Positions 17,447 to 26,500 of a stretch of 63,862 nt of DNA are shown here, piece by piece. The stretch comes from Desulfatitalea sp. BRH_c12. GTDB taxonomy: Bacteria; Desulfobacterota; Desulfobacteria; Desulfobacterales; Desulfosarcinaceae. Where the stretch lies: positions 1-63,862 of the forward strand of contig LADR01000028.1 of the NCBI GenBank assembly GCA_000961655.1, given 5' to 3'. A model generated the notes under the pieces. It saw nothing but the letters and a program-made list of their open reading frames with translations. It made no database searches and was not told the origin of the DNA. The translations under genes were made by a program, and so were the position numbers. Numbering within the stretch: the stretch's first letter is position 1; each line of letters opens with the position of its first letter.

Positions 17447-18754
17447 TCAATCCGGCAGCAGACAATCCGCTTCCGAAACGGTCGCCTTCATGGCCGACGT
17501 CAGCCGAGTGAGCTCGTCCGGCCGTATGATGTACGGCGGCATGATGTAGACCAATTTGCCGAAAGGTCTGATCCAGACACCTCGTTCGACAAAGCGTCGC
17601 TGGATGACGCGCATGTTAACCGGCCGCTTCACTTCGATAACCCCCACAGCCCCCAGCACCCGTACATCGGCGACCTGGGGCAGGTCGGCACACGGTGCCA
17701 ACTCACGTGTCATCTGGGCTTCAATTTGCTGAACACGCGCCTGCCACGGCATGGCGCACAACAGTTCAAGACTGGCGCGGGCGATGGCGCAGGCCAACGG
17801 GTTGGCCATGAAAGTGGGGCCGTGCATGAACACCCCCGAACCGTCCCCCGAAATGGTATCGGACACGGTCCGGGTCGCCAGGACGGCTGCCAGGCTCATA
17901 TATCCGGCAGTCAGGGATTTGCCGACGCACAGAATGTCCGGGGCCACGCCGGCGTGCTCAGCGGCGAAAAGCTTGCCGGTGCGGCCGAATCCGGTGGCGA
18001 TTTCGTCCAGAATCAACAGCACATGATAGTGACTGCACAAGCTGCGCACCCGGCGCAGATACTCGGGATGATAGAACCACATGCCACCGGCCCCTTGCAG
18101 GATCGGTTCCAGGATGACCGCGGCCAGGTGCCGGTGGTGCGCCGCCAGAAGGCGTTCGAAGCCGGCGATCGCGGACGCATCCCACGCGCTATCGAAACGG
18201 CAGGCGGGCCGATCGGCGAAATAGTGTTGGGTCAGGTTGTTGGTGAACAGGGTATGCATGCCGGTCACGGGATCGCAAACGGCCATGGCCCCGAAAGTAT
18301 CGCCGTGGTATCCACCACGAACAGTCAGTAATCGGCTTTTTTCCGGTCTATCGATGGCGCCCCAATATTGCAGGGCCATTTTGATCGCCACCTCCACCGC
18401 TACCGAACCGGAATCGCAGAAAAAGACAGCCTGCAAATCCCCCGGGGCCATCCGCAGCAGCAGGTCTGCCAATGCAACGGCCGGACGGTGGGTCAGACCG
18501 CCGAACATGACATGGGCCATTTTTTCTATCTGGCCCGTGGCCGCGGCATTTAAAACCGGGTGGTTGTAGCCGTGAATGGCCGCCCACCAGGAGGACATGC
18601 CGTCGATGAGTTCCCTGCCATCTTCCAGACGCAAGCGCACCCCTGATGCCGAAGCAACCGCAAACACGGGCACGGGATTCACCATCGACGCATACGGATG
18701 CCACACATGAGCGCGGTCCAATGCAAGCACTTCATCGCTGGAAACCGGCTTCAT
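17447..18754 (-). CDS. bioA: adenosylmethionine-8-amino-7-oxononanoate aminotransferase
   Basis: Class III PLP aminotransferase of 435 aa making 7,8-diaminononanoate. The N-terminus has HVWHPYASM, then [16 protein letters not shown], which is the BioA-specific substrate region, and [27 protein letters not shown] holds the cofactor aspartate and [15 protein letters not shown] the PLP lysine. The ATG at 18754 has GGAG five bases upstream. First gene of the bio set, with a BirA-like site about 50 bp before it. bioB is not in this window. Confidence 0.95.
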   Translation of the reverse strand: MKPVSSDEVLALDRAHVWHPYASMVNPVPVFAVASASGVRLRLEDGRELIDGMSSWWAAIHGYNHPVLNAAATGQIEKMAHVMFGGLTHRPAVALADLLLRMAPGDLQAVFFCDSGSVAVEVAIKMALQYWGAIDRPEKSRLLTVRGGYHGDTFGAMAVCDPVTGMHTLFTNNLTQHYFADRPACRFDSAWDASAIAGFERLLAAHHRHLAAVILEPILQGAGGMWFYHPEYLRRVRSLCSHYHVLLILDEIATGFGRTGKLFAAEHAGVAPDILCVGKSLTAGYMSLAAVLATRTVSDTISGDGSGVFMHGPTFMANPLACAIARASLELLCAMPWQARVQQIEAQMTRELAPCADLPQVADVRVLGAVGVIEVKRPVNMRVIQRRFVERGVWIRPFGKLVYIMPPYIIRPDELTRLTSAMKATVSEADCLLPD

Positions 18755-18803
18755 ACCATCTCCTTTCACGCCCACCGCGTCACGCCGGCAGCTCAAGAGT
18801 TTA

Positions 18804-18835
18804 ACGTAAACCAATCAACTTGCGTTAGTTAACGA
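18804..18835. promoter_or_regulatory. candidate BirA operator of the biotin operon
   Basis: ACGTAAACC (18804-18812), 14 bases, AGTTAACGA (18827-18835). The classical BirA site is TTGTAAACC, 14-16 bases, GGTTTACAA; the halves match at 7 of 9 and 6 of 9 positions. It sits 50-80 bp upstream of bioA, where biotin-loaded BirA would block transcription. Confidence 0.45.
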
Positions 18836-18925
18836 AAATGCGGTTTTTAATCAAACGCTTTCTGTTCGACCGGAATAGGAAGCGAGGATATCTTCTGACA
18901 CACGTACGATAGAGGTGATAAGCCC

Positions 18926-21154
18926 TTAAATAGCGTTTTGCCTATCGGAATCGCCCGAGGGTGGGCAGGTGGTCACGTAATAAAGTCGCAACACATGAAG
19001 GTCCTCATAGGGAATGCTTTCGTTCATTGTCTGATATACCGGGGCCAGATGATCAGCGCCCAACGCTTCAAAGGCTTGCAGCGTTTGTTGCAGTGCTGCG
19101 CCGGTTACGCTGGTTTCCGCCAACAGGCCGTCACGGCGGATCGGGTGGCCTTGGCGATGGCAGGCATACAAATGGCTGACCACTGTCATGCGCTTGATTC
19201 CAAACCGGGCCATGAGGTGGCCAATGGATTGGCCAGCATTGTAGGCCTCGCGGATCTCGGTCTGGCGCCTTTTCGCTTCCGGTATTGGGGTCCGGGCGGT
19301 TGGTTTTGACAGGGCGTCTTTGCTCGGCCCCAGTCGTGGGGCGATGCCGTTTGCAGTGCAATAGTCCCGGATGATCTGCATGAAAACGGCCCCGTATTGC
19401 TGCTCTTTGACCTGGCCAATGCCGTGGATGGAGAGAAAAGCCTCGCTGTTCTGTGGAAACCAGGTGGCCATTTCCATCAGGGTTTTGTCGGAAAAGACGA
19501 CAAACGGCGGGATCTTGGCCTGATCGGCCAGCGCCTTGCGTTTTTCTCTGAGGCGTTCGAACAGGGCGCCATCGAAAGCGGCGTTCCCGGGTTCCCTTGC
19601 CGCTGCGGCTCCCGATACGCGCAGGTCCGTTTGGCCGTCAGCCAGTACGCCGGTAAAAGTACAGCAGCCCTTGAAAAGATCCCAGGCTTGGGAGGTGAGT
19701 TGCAGGCTTCCGTGATTCAGGTCCTGAACCATGAAACCTTTATGCAGCAACTGCCGGGCCAGCTGCTGCCACTGGCTTTTGGTGTATTCCAGGCCGATCC
19801 CGTAAGTCGAAAGCCTATGGTGCGCCAGGCGCATGACTTTTTGGGATTTTGATCCACGCAGCACATCGATGACATGCGCCAACCCAAAACGTTCGCCAGT
19901 GCGCTTGACGCAGGCGAGCAGTTTTTGCGCCGGCACGGTCAAGTTGCGGACCTTCCCGCCTATCTCACGGCAGTTATCGCACATGCCACAGTTGCCCTTG
20001 GCATACGTTTCACCAAAGTAGTCCAATAATACATGCCTACGGCACATGTCGCTTTCCACATAGCGTAAGATAACAGTGAGCAGCAGGTTGGCCGTGCGCT
20101 GGCGGGAGGCGTCCATGCCAGCGATCATGTATTTGATTTTATGAATGTCGGCATAGGAGTAAAGCAGCAGGCATTCCGCAGCAGCGCCGTCGCGTCCGGC
20201 GCGCCCGATCTCCTGGTAATAGCTTTCGATGTTTTTGGGCAGATCGAAGTGAATCACGAAACGGATGTTGGACTTGTCGATCCCCATGCCGAAAGCGACG
20301 GTCGCCACCATGACCTGCACATCGTCTTTGGAAAAACGCTCCTGGTGAAGATGGCGCTGCGCGTCCGGCAACCCGGCGTGATACGCAAGGGCCGCGATGC
20401 CGTCGTGGCACAAGGCCTGTGCCAATTGATCCACCTGACGCCGTGTCGCGCAGTAAACGATGCCGGGATGGCCGGCATGCTTGTGGATGACCTGCAAGGC
20501 CTGCCGATAGGCATTGTCTTTAAAGGCTACTTGCAGCAGCAGGTTGGGCCGGTCGAAGCCGGCAACGCATTCGGCCCCTTTTTCAAGTCCAAGGCACGCC
20601 TTGATATCCTCGCGCACGTTCGGCGTGGCCGTGGCGGTCAGGGCCAAGCACACGGCCGCGCCCAAGCGTTGCCGGACTTCCGCAAGGCGCCGGTACTCGG
20701 GCCTGAAATCATGGCCCCATTCGGAAATGCAGTGCACCTCGTCCACTGCCAGACAATCCACCCGCAGCGCGCCGATCAGGTCAAGCAGGTTGGGCTTCAC
20801 CAGGGTTTCCGGTGCGACGTAAAGCAGTTTGGCCTGCCCGCTTTTGATCAGGGCCACATTGCGGCGGTATTCGACTGCGTCCAGAGAACTGTTCAGCAGG
20901 GCGGCAGCTACGCCGGTTTGACGCAGTTGCTGGATCTGATCGTTCATCAAAGAAATGAGCGGCGACACCACGACCGTCAGTCCCTCGAAAAGCAGGGCCG
21001 GTATCTGAAAGCACAAGGATTTACCGGCGCCCGTGGGCATCACGGCAAGGGTGTCCCTGCCATCGAGGACATGCTGGATCACCCGCCCCTGGATGGAGAC
21101 GAAATCCTCATACCCAAATACGGTTTTGAGAACGTGCCGTGCTTTTTTGATCAT
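18926..21154 (-). CDS. recQ: ATP-dependent DNA helicase RecQ
   Basis: A 742-aa superfamily 2 helicase. Walker A is MPTGAGKS near residue 41 and the Walker B box is DEVH in LAVDEVHCISEWGHDF. Motif VI is QEIGRAGRDG. The RQC zinc site uses the cysteines of DMCRRHVLLDYFGE and CGMCDNC, and an HRDC domain (FERLREKRKALADQAKIPPF) follows. After the HRDC, about 130 residues form a helix-turn-helix tail (EAYNAGQSIGHLMARFGIKR) found in one RecQ subgroup. The ATG at 21154 lacks a strong ribosome site; a TTG at 21220 would add 22 residues. Confidence 0.93.
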   Translation of the reverse strand: MIKKARHVLKTVFGYEDFVSIQGRVIQHVLDGRDTLAVMPTGAGKSLCFQIPALLFEGLTVVVSPLISLMNDQIQQLRQTGVAAALLNSSLDAVEYRRNVALIKSGQAKLLYVAPETLVKPNLLDLIGALRVDCLAVDEVHCISEWGHDFRPEYRRLAEVRQRLGAAVCLALTATATPNVREDIKACLGLEKGAECVAGFDRPNLLLQVAFKDNAYRQALQVIHKHAGHPGIVYCATRRQVDQLAQALCHDGIAALAYHAGLPDAQRHLHQERFSKDDVQVMVATVAFGMGIDKSNIRFVIHFDLPKNIESYYQEIGRAGRDGAAAECLLLYSYADIHKIKYMIAGMDASRQRTANLLLTVILRYVESDMCRRHVLLDYFGETYAKGNCGMCDNCREIGGKVRNLTVPAQKLLACVKRTGERFGLAHVIDVLRGSKSQKVMRLAHHRLSTYGIGLEYTKSQWQQLARQLLHKGFMVQDLNHGSLQLTSQAWDLFKGCCTFTGVLADGQTDLRVSGAAAAREPGNAAFDGALFERLREKRKALADQAKIPPFVVFSDKTLMEMATWFPQNSEAFLSIHGIGQVKEQQYGAVFMQIIRDYCTANGIAPRLGPSKDALSKPTARTPIPEAKRRQTEIREAYNAGQSIGHLMARFGIKRMTVVSHLYACHRQGHPIRRDGLLAETSVTGAALQQTLQAFEALGADHLAPVYQTMNESIPYEDLHVLRLYYVTTCPPSGDSDRQNAI

Positions 21155-21540
21155 ACCGTGATCCACAAAGAGTTTTTCGCATTTAGAATGGATGCCGATG
21201 CGCCCATCACATAGACGCAAACAGGATACTGATAGTCAGCAGCGCAGTTTTGGCAGGCTCGCGTAGCGCTGTCAAGAGAGGCGCTGAAACTGGTGCTGTT
21301 CAAACTGGACGTCTTACACGATTGCACCACGCGACCCAATGGCGCTCACTGGATCTCTCCCAAGGCACTATTTGAGGGCACGCGAGGTGTGGGAGGATGG
21401 AATAGTTACATACCAGACGGGCTTAGAATGCCTGCTGCGGATGGTCAAAAATCCCATTAAGCACCCACAGCATCTGAATTCGGGGCATCATAGATTCATA
21501 ATGTTTCTGCTTACGAAAACCAGCATCAAAGGAGCGTGAT
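21155..21540. other. 386-bp intergenic region, nothing recognised
   Basis: Divergent spacer between recQ and the sugar dehydrogenase gene. Short open frames overlap it without ribosome sites or family features; no clear hairpin or operator was seen. An AAAGGAG ribosome site for the right-hand gene ends it. Confidence 0.4.
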
Positions 21541-22698
21541 ATGAAAAAACCAAAGCGTGGAACCCTTATCGTGGGGATCCTGTCATTCATTTTTTCTACT
21601 ACCGTAGTGGTATGGGCGGCACCGGTCGACTCAGTGCAGACAAAGAAAGGCACCAAGGTAAAGGTCGAAAATCTGATTGGCGGATTGAACCATCCCTGGG
21701 GCATGGCATTTCTTCCAGATGGCCGATTGCTGATCACTGAACGCAATACCGGCAATCTGTACAGCATGGATACCAGCAACACCTTATCCAAGCCTTTGCA
21801 AGGCGTGCCGGAAGTTTATGCGCGCGGTCAAGGCGGGCTGATGGATGTCGCGCGCGATCCGAATTTCCAAGACAACAATGTGATCTATTTGTCGTATGCA
21901 AAGCCCGCTGAAGATGGCAAAGCGACGACCGCGCTGGGCCGCGGCAAACTCGTCGACGGCCGCATCGAAAATTTCGAGGATATCTTTGTTCAACAGCCTT
22001 ATATTGACGGGGCAAACCATTTCGGCAACCGCATCGAATTTTCGCCGGATGGCAAATACCTGTTTTTTGCGATGGGTGATCGGTTTCAGTTCGATCCGGC
22101 GCAGGACTTATCCAACCATATTGGAAAAGTGATCCGCATCTATCCGGACGGCAGCGTGCCGCAAGACAATCCCTTTGTCGGCCAGGAAAATGCAGCGGAC
22201 GAAATCTGGTCGTACGGCCACCGCAATATCGAAGCAATGGCGTTTCAGCCGGGGGCGGGCGTGTTGTGGGTGGTGGAAATGGGGCCGATGGGCGGCGATG
22301 AGTTGAATAAAATTGAAAAGGGCGCCAATTACGGCTGGCCCGCGGTCAGCTGGGGCGATCATTATGACGGCAAGAAAATTCCGGACCCGCCGACCCGTCC
22401 TGAATTTGAGGATGCCGCCAGGCACTGGACCCCGGTCATCTCTCCTTCCGGCATGAAATTTTATGCGGGCGATATGTTTCCAGACTGGAAAAACTCCGCG
22501 CTCATTGGCGGACTGACAGCCCGGGGAGTCGTCCGTCTGATTTTTGATGGCACCCGTGTCAAAGAAGAAGATCGTTTGCCGTTGTCGGCACGCATTCGCG
22601 ATGTCGACACGGCCCCGGACGGGTCGATTTATGTGTTGACCGACGAAGATGACGGCAATGTCTGGCGCATCAGCGCCATGAAAGGAAACGCGAAGTAA
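21541..22698 (+). CDS. PQQ-type sugar dehydrogenase, aldose sugar dehydrogenase (YliI/Asd-like)
   Basis: A 385-aa exported beta-propeller of the glucose/sorbosone dehydrogenase family. A signal peptide covers residues 1-26 (KKPKRG, hydrophobic core, VVVWAAP). Family blocks are GGLNHPWGMAFLPDGRLLIT, GGLMDVARDPNF, NHFGNRIEFSPDGKYLF, SYGHRNIEAMAF and GANYGWPAVSWGDHYDG. The histidine in YGHRN is one of the conserved active-site residues. It would oxidise aldoses in the periplasm if PQQ is available; no pqq genes are here. AAAGGAG precedes the ATG. Monocistronic by spacing. Confidence 0.9.
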   Translation: MKKPKRGTLIVGILSFIFSTTVVVWAAPVDSVQTKKGTKVKVENLIGGLNHPWGMAFLPDGRLLITERNTGNLYSMDTSNTLSKPLQGVPEVYARGQGGLMDVARDPNFQDNNVIYLSYAKPAEDGKATTALGRGKLVDGRIENFEDIFVQQPYIDGANHFGNRIEFSPDGKYLFFAMGDRFQFDPAQDLSNHIGKVIRIYPDGSVPQDNPFVGQENAADEIWSYGHRNIEAMAFQPGAGVLWVVEMGPMGGDELNKIEKGANYGWPAVSWGDHYDGKKIPDPPTRPEFEDAARHWTPVISPSGMKFYAGDMFPDWKNSALIGGLTARGVVRLIFDGTRVKEEDRLPLSARIRDVDTAPDGSIYVLTDEDDGNVWRISAMKGNAK

Positions 22699-23169
22699 GC
22701 GGTACCCGAATACGACAGGGAAACCGGCCCCCTATCCACGGATACCCCGATTCCCCGCAATAATTCAGAGTTCGAAAGTGACGGATCACAGATAACGTGC
22801 GGGATAGCCCTTGAGGATATCGGTTGCCTCCCCGACAATGCGACCTACCCTCACTTGAACGTTCTCATTTCATCGATGCGCTGGGCGCATTCGCCACGCG
22901 CGTAGAGCGCCCTGGTGTCATCGCCTCCCAGATCGATGCCTCTTTCAAACGCGATCAGATTCCCTGCGCCCTGACTCATGCCGTCATCGGGTTTACCAGC
23001 ACCCCTTCATCAGAAACATCATCATACCGCGTTTGAGAATGCAGAACGGTTAATGTGGATTGCCTGCGGTTGGAAAAGCGGTTAGATTATAGTAACCATA
23101 AGCAACCTCAAATGACAGTCCCGTCAGTACAGGATGGCACGGGCACGATTTGGAGGGAAGGACACACTG
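22699..23169. other. 471-bp spacer upstream of the sigma-54 activator
   Basis: No gene recognised. A 70-codon open frame at 22824-23036 lacks a ribosome site. The text TGGCACGGGCACGATT at about 23135 resembles a -24 element but has no GC at -12, so it is not called a promoter. Confidence 0.4.
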
Positions 23170-24939
23170 ATGAACCCCGAATTTTCATTGAAGCCACCTG
23201 AGCCCTGGATTTCGATCCTGGACATGTTTCACAACGGCATTCTCATTCTCGACCGCGAGGGAATCATTACAGTATACAACAAGGCGGCCCGCAGGATCTT
23301 CGGCGAGGATCGGCAAACCCGCCCCGGGCGGCATATCCGGGAGGTCCGTCCCGAGGTCTGGCCTGAATTCCAGCGTATCATCGAAACCGGACAACCGCAG
23401 ATCGGTAAAAAACTAAGTGTCGCTGGCGCCACGATCATCGCCAATCGCAGCCCTGTCGTTATCGATGGCAGGGTTCATGGGGTCATCTCGGTTTTCCAGG
23501 ATATCTCGGAATATGAAACCATCATCGATGAATTGCAGAGTTTTCAACGACTGAACCGCGAACTTGAAGCCATTATCGAGTCCTCCTACGACGGGCTTTA
23601 CATCACCGACGGCAAGGCCAACACCATCCGCGTCAACCCCGCCTACGAAAGAATGACCGGGCTACGGCGCGAAGATCTGCTCGGCCGGAACATGCACGAA
23701 CTGGTCAAAGAGCACGTCTATGACCACTCGGTAACGCTGGAGGTATTGAAAAAACACGCGCCAGTCACCCTCATGCAGGCAGTCACGGGCGGCAAGCAGG
23801 TGATCGTCACGGGCACGCCGATCTACGACGATACCGGCGAGATCGTGCGGGTGGTCACCAACGTGCGCAACATCACCGAACTCAATGCTTTGAAAGCGGA
23901 ACTCGAAGACAGCCGACGCATCGCATCGCGCATGGCCCAATCACTTCTAGAACAAGACTGTGTCGATCATGCGATGCAGCAGATGGTGATCAAAAGCCAG
24001 AGCATGACGAAAATCGTGCGCATGGCCATCAAGGTGGCCGGCACGCAGGCGCCCGTGTTGCTCCAAGGGGAGTCAGGCGTGGGCAAGAGCATGCTGGCGC
24101 GGGTTATTCACCAGATCAGCGATCGCAAGGAACGCGTTTTCATGAAAATAAACTGCGGCACCATTCCGCACACCCTGATGGAAAGCGAGCTTTTCGGCTA
24201 CGAGAAAGGGGCGTTTACCGGGGCCATGCCCGGCGGAAAGGCCGGATTGATTGAAAGCGCTCACCTGGGAACGGTCTTTCTGGATGAGATTGCAGAGTTG
24301 CGACCGGACCTGCAGGTGAAACTTCTGGAAGTGATCGAGGAAAAGACTTTTACGCGGGTGGGCGGAACCCGGCCCGTAGTGGTGGATGTGCGGATCATTG
24401 CCGCCACAAACCGCGATCTGCACGAGATGATCCGCGAGGGCAAGTTCCGTGAAGATCTCTACTACCGGCTGAATGTGGTACCGATCGAGATCCCGCCTTT
24501 GCGCCAGCGGCGCGAGGACATCATGCCGTTGGCCATGAAGGCCATGCAAGCCGTCAATCGCAGGGACGGAACCGCCAAACGGCTTGAGCCAAGGGTCGTC
24601 GACCGTCTCAAAGCGTACGACTATCCGGGCAATGTACGGGAGTTGATCAATATTATCGAACGAATGATGATCATGAGCGAGGGCGAACGCCTATGCGCCG
24701 AGGATCTGCCCCAGGAGACGCTGGCGTCCTGCCCTTTGCCGACGCTTACCGAGGGCGCCACCTTGAAAGCCTCGCTTCAGGCGCACGAGGCCCGTCTGAT
24801 CCGAAACGCCCTGCAGGGTACCCCCTCCCTGGCCGCCGCCGCACTGGCGCTCGACATCCATCCAACCACGCTGTGGCGCAAAATGGTGCGGCACGGGCTC
24901 TCGGGCATTACTGCAAAACAGCAGCACCTCCTGCAATAA
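23170..24939 (+). CDS. sigma-54-dependent activator with two PAS domains (PAS-PAS-AAA-Fis)
   Basis: A 589-aa enhancer-binding protein. Two PAS domains occupy about residues 10-110 and 135-245 (FHNGILILDREGIITVYNKA; SSYDGLYITDGKANTIRVNP). The AAA+ domain follows with Walker A GESGVGKS, the sigma-54 contact loop GAFTGA, Walker B GTVFLDEIAEL and the arginine-finger region FREDLYYRLNVVPIEIPPLR. The C-terminal Fis-type helix-turn-helix is SLAAAALALDIHPTTLWRKM. There is no receiver domain, so the signal is likely a small ligand or redox state sensed by PAS. It sits just upstream of a consensus sigma-54 promoter that drives the importer operon, its obvious target. Confidence 0.95.
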   Translation: MNPEFSLKPPEPWISILDMFHNGILILDREGIITVYNKAARRIFGEDRQTRPGRHIREVRPEVWPEFQRIIETGQPQIGKKLSVAGATIIANRSPVVIDGRVHGVISVFQDISEYETIIDELQSFQRLNRELEAIIESSYDGLYITDGKANTIRVNPAYERMTGLRREDLLGRNMHELVKEHVYDHSVTLEVLKKHAPVTLMQAVTGGKQVIVTGTPIYDDTGEIVRVVTNVRNITELNALKAELEDSRRIASRMAQSLLEQDCVDHAMQQMVIKSQSMTKIVRMAIKVAGTQAPVLLQGESGVGKSMLARVIHQISDRKERVFMKINCGTIPHTLMESELFGYEKGAFTGAMPGGKAGLIESAHLGTVFLDEIAELRPDLQVKLLEVIEEKTFTRVGGTRPVVVDVRIIAATNRDLHEMIREGKFREDLYYRLNVVPIEIPPLRQRREDIMPLAMKAMQAVNRRDGTAKRLEPRVVDRLKAYDYPGNVRELINIIERMMIMSEGERLCAEDLPQETLASCPLPTLTEGATLKASLQAHEARLIRNALQGTPSLAAAALALDIHPTTLWRKMVRHGLSGITAKQQHLLQ

Positions 24940-25020
24940 TGCAATTATTGTAACTTTTCGTTTTCAATGTAAAAAAATTAATATGTCGGCAATAGCCCAT
25001 GTATTGTTTGCATAAATGCA
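24932..25020 (+). promoter_or_regulatory. pair of TGCA-N4-TGCA boxes, candidate activator sites
   Basis: TGCAATAATGCA at 24932-24943 (inside the larger palindrome CAATAAT-GCA-ATTATTG, 24934-24950) and TGCATAAATGCA at 25009-25020 (TTGCAT-AA-ATGCAA). The two differ at two positions and start 77 bp apart. They lie about 80 and 160 bp upstream of the -24 element, a normal enhancer distance. Confidence 0.6.
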
Positions 25021-25098
25021 ACACAACCGATGAATACCGTTTTCTTTATGTCTATAATTTAGTTTTTTATATCGGATAGTTACCGCCTTTGCCCCGAA

Positions 25099-25114
25099 TG
25101 GCACGCCCATTGCT
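25099..25114 (+). promoter_or_regulatory. consensus sigma-54 promoter of the importer operon
   Basis: TGGCACG-CCCA-TTGCT matches the -24/-12 consensus at every core position. The predicted start is about 25125, giving a leader of about 63 bases before livK. The gene immediately upstream encodes a sigma-54 activator. Confidence 0.88.
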
Positions 25115-25187
25115 CTCCTGTTCCTCATTAAACCCCGATCGCCTGGGTTCCCTATCGATTGGAGAACCCCAAACAAAAGGAGGTAGC

Positions 25188-26438
25188 ATGAAAAAAAATG
25201 TCCGCGTGTGTCTTGCAATCGCATTACTGGCGCTAATGGTGATGCCAATGGCCATTCATGCAGAGGAGAAGGTCATCCGGATCGGTGCCATGTATCCAAT
25301 GACCGGCCGACCCGGTCTCTATGGCATCGATTCGGTCGCCGCCGCCGAAATGGCCATGGACGAGATCAACGGCAAAGGGGGTGTCAACGGTTACAAAATC
25401 GATGCCACCTTTACCGACAGCAAGGCCAAACCCGCCTATGCGGTACGCGTGGCCACCCGCTACATCACTGAAGACAAAGTGCATTTCCTTTTCGGCATCG
25501 TCAGCTCCGGCGTCGGCCTGGCCGTGACCGAAGTATCCAAGCAGTACAAAACGATCTTCATCGGTACCGATCACGCGTCCACCCAGCTCACGGTAGATAA
25601 ATTTCAACCCTATTACTTCCGTGTATCGAACGATACTTTTTCATCGATGGCGGCGGGCGCGCTCTACCTGAAGGAACTGCAAGCCAAAAAGCCGTGGAAA
25701 ACGATCGCCTACATCGGTCCCGACTATGCTTACGGCCATGATCAGTGGAACGAATTGCGCTACAACCTGGATCGCTTCGGCGTCAAGCACAAGGTGGTAG
25801 GCGAGTACTGGCCTAAACTCTTCGAACCGGATTACAATTCCTATGTCACGTCCTTGATCAATGACAAACCCGACATTCTGGTCACTGGGTTCTGGGGCGG
25901 CGACACGGTTGCCTTCATCAAACAGGCCCAAGCTTACGGGATGTTCAAAAAGACACTCTATTTTCAGCCCGACGCCGGCGGCAACTACGAGTTGATGAGC
26001 GCCATGGGCGCGGAACTCCCGGCAGGCCTGGTGCTGGGAGCGCGTCACTACAACAATTGGCCCGACACGGAACGTAATCGCAACTTTGTACAATCCTTTT
26101 TCAAACGCACGGGCCGTTATCCGACGTATGCCGCCGAGGGCGCCTACGCGGGGGTATATGCGATTGCCAAAGCCGTTGAAGCGGTCGGCAATCCGGATGA
26201 CACCGAAGCGCTGGTCAAAGCACTGAGCACTTTAAAGATCCAGTTGCCCGAGGACCCCGAGGGATTTACGTCCTACATCGATCCGGAGACCCACCAGATC
26301 ATGCAGATGCAAGCCATCGGCGTCACCATGCCCAACAATGACTTTCCGCCGGCCAAAATGATGCTGGGCGATTGGAAAGTCTATAAACCTGAAGATATTG
26401 CCCCACCCGCCGAATACATCAAGGAAAAGCGCAAATAA
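25188..26438 (+). CDS. livK: ABC transporter substrate-binding protein, branched-chain amino acid type
   Basis: A 416-aa periplasmic receptor of the Leu/Ile/Val-binding fold. The signal peptide is MKKNVRVC, a hydrophobic core, and cleavage near IHAEE. The mature start VIRIGAMYPMTGRPGLYGID and AAAEMAMDEINGKGGVNGYK is typical, as is IAYIGPDYAYGHDQWNE. AGGAGGT stands directly before the ATG; an upstream open extension overlaps the promoter and is rejected. Proteins of this shape in anaerobes bind amides, aromatic acids, short acids and amino acids alike, so the name livK states the family, not the ligand. The enzymes downstream suggest an alcohol, aldehyde or acid. Confidence 0.92.
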   Translation: MKKNVRVCLAIALLALMVMPMAIHAEEKVIRIGAMYPMTGRPGLYGIDSVAAAEMAMDEINGKGGVNGYKIDATFTDSKAKPAYAVRVATRYITEDKVHFLFGIVSSGVGLAVTEVSKQYKTIFIGTDHASTQLTVDKFQPYYFRVSNDTFSSMAAGALYLKELQAKKPWKTIAYIGPDYAYGHDQWNELRYNLDRFGVKHKVVGEYWPKLFEPDYNSYVTSLINDKPDILVTGFWGGDTVAFIKQAQAYGMFKKTLYFQPDAGGNYELMSAMGAELPAGLVLGARHYNNWPDTERNRNFVQSFFKRTGRYPTYAAEGAYAGVYAIAKAVEAVGNPDDTEALVKALSTLKIQLPEDPEGFTSYIDPETHQIMQMQAIGVTMPNNDFPPAKMMLGDWKVYKPEDIAPPAEYIKEKRK

Positions 26439-26448
26439 CGACGCCTGA

Positions 26449-26482
26449 ACGGAGGTCGGCCAACCTATAGGCCGCCCTCCGT
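26449..26482 (+). other. strong mRNA hairpin between livK and livH
   Basis: Bases 26449-26461 pair with 26470-26482 (ACGGAGG and CGGCC arms with one T/C bulge) around an 8-base loop. No T-run follows. Such hairpins after a binding-protein gene usually stabilise that message so that receptor exceeds permease. Confidence 0.55.
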
Positions 26483-26500
26483 CGTGGCAGGGAACCTACG

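Noticed and set aside
16757-18331. 524-codon + strand open frame
   Set aside because: Antisense across bioF and bioA and the repeat between them; no family features.
23135-23150. TGGCACGGGCACGATT as a sigma-54 promoter of the activator gene
   Set aside because: The -12 GC is absent at the required ten-base distance.
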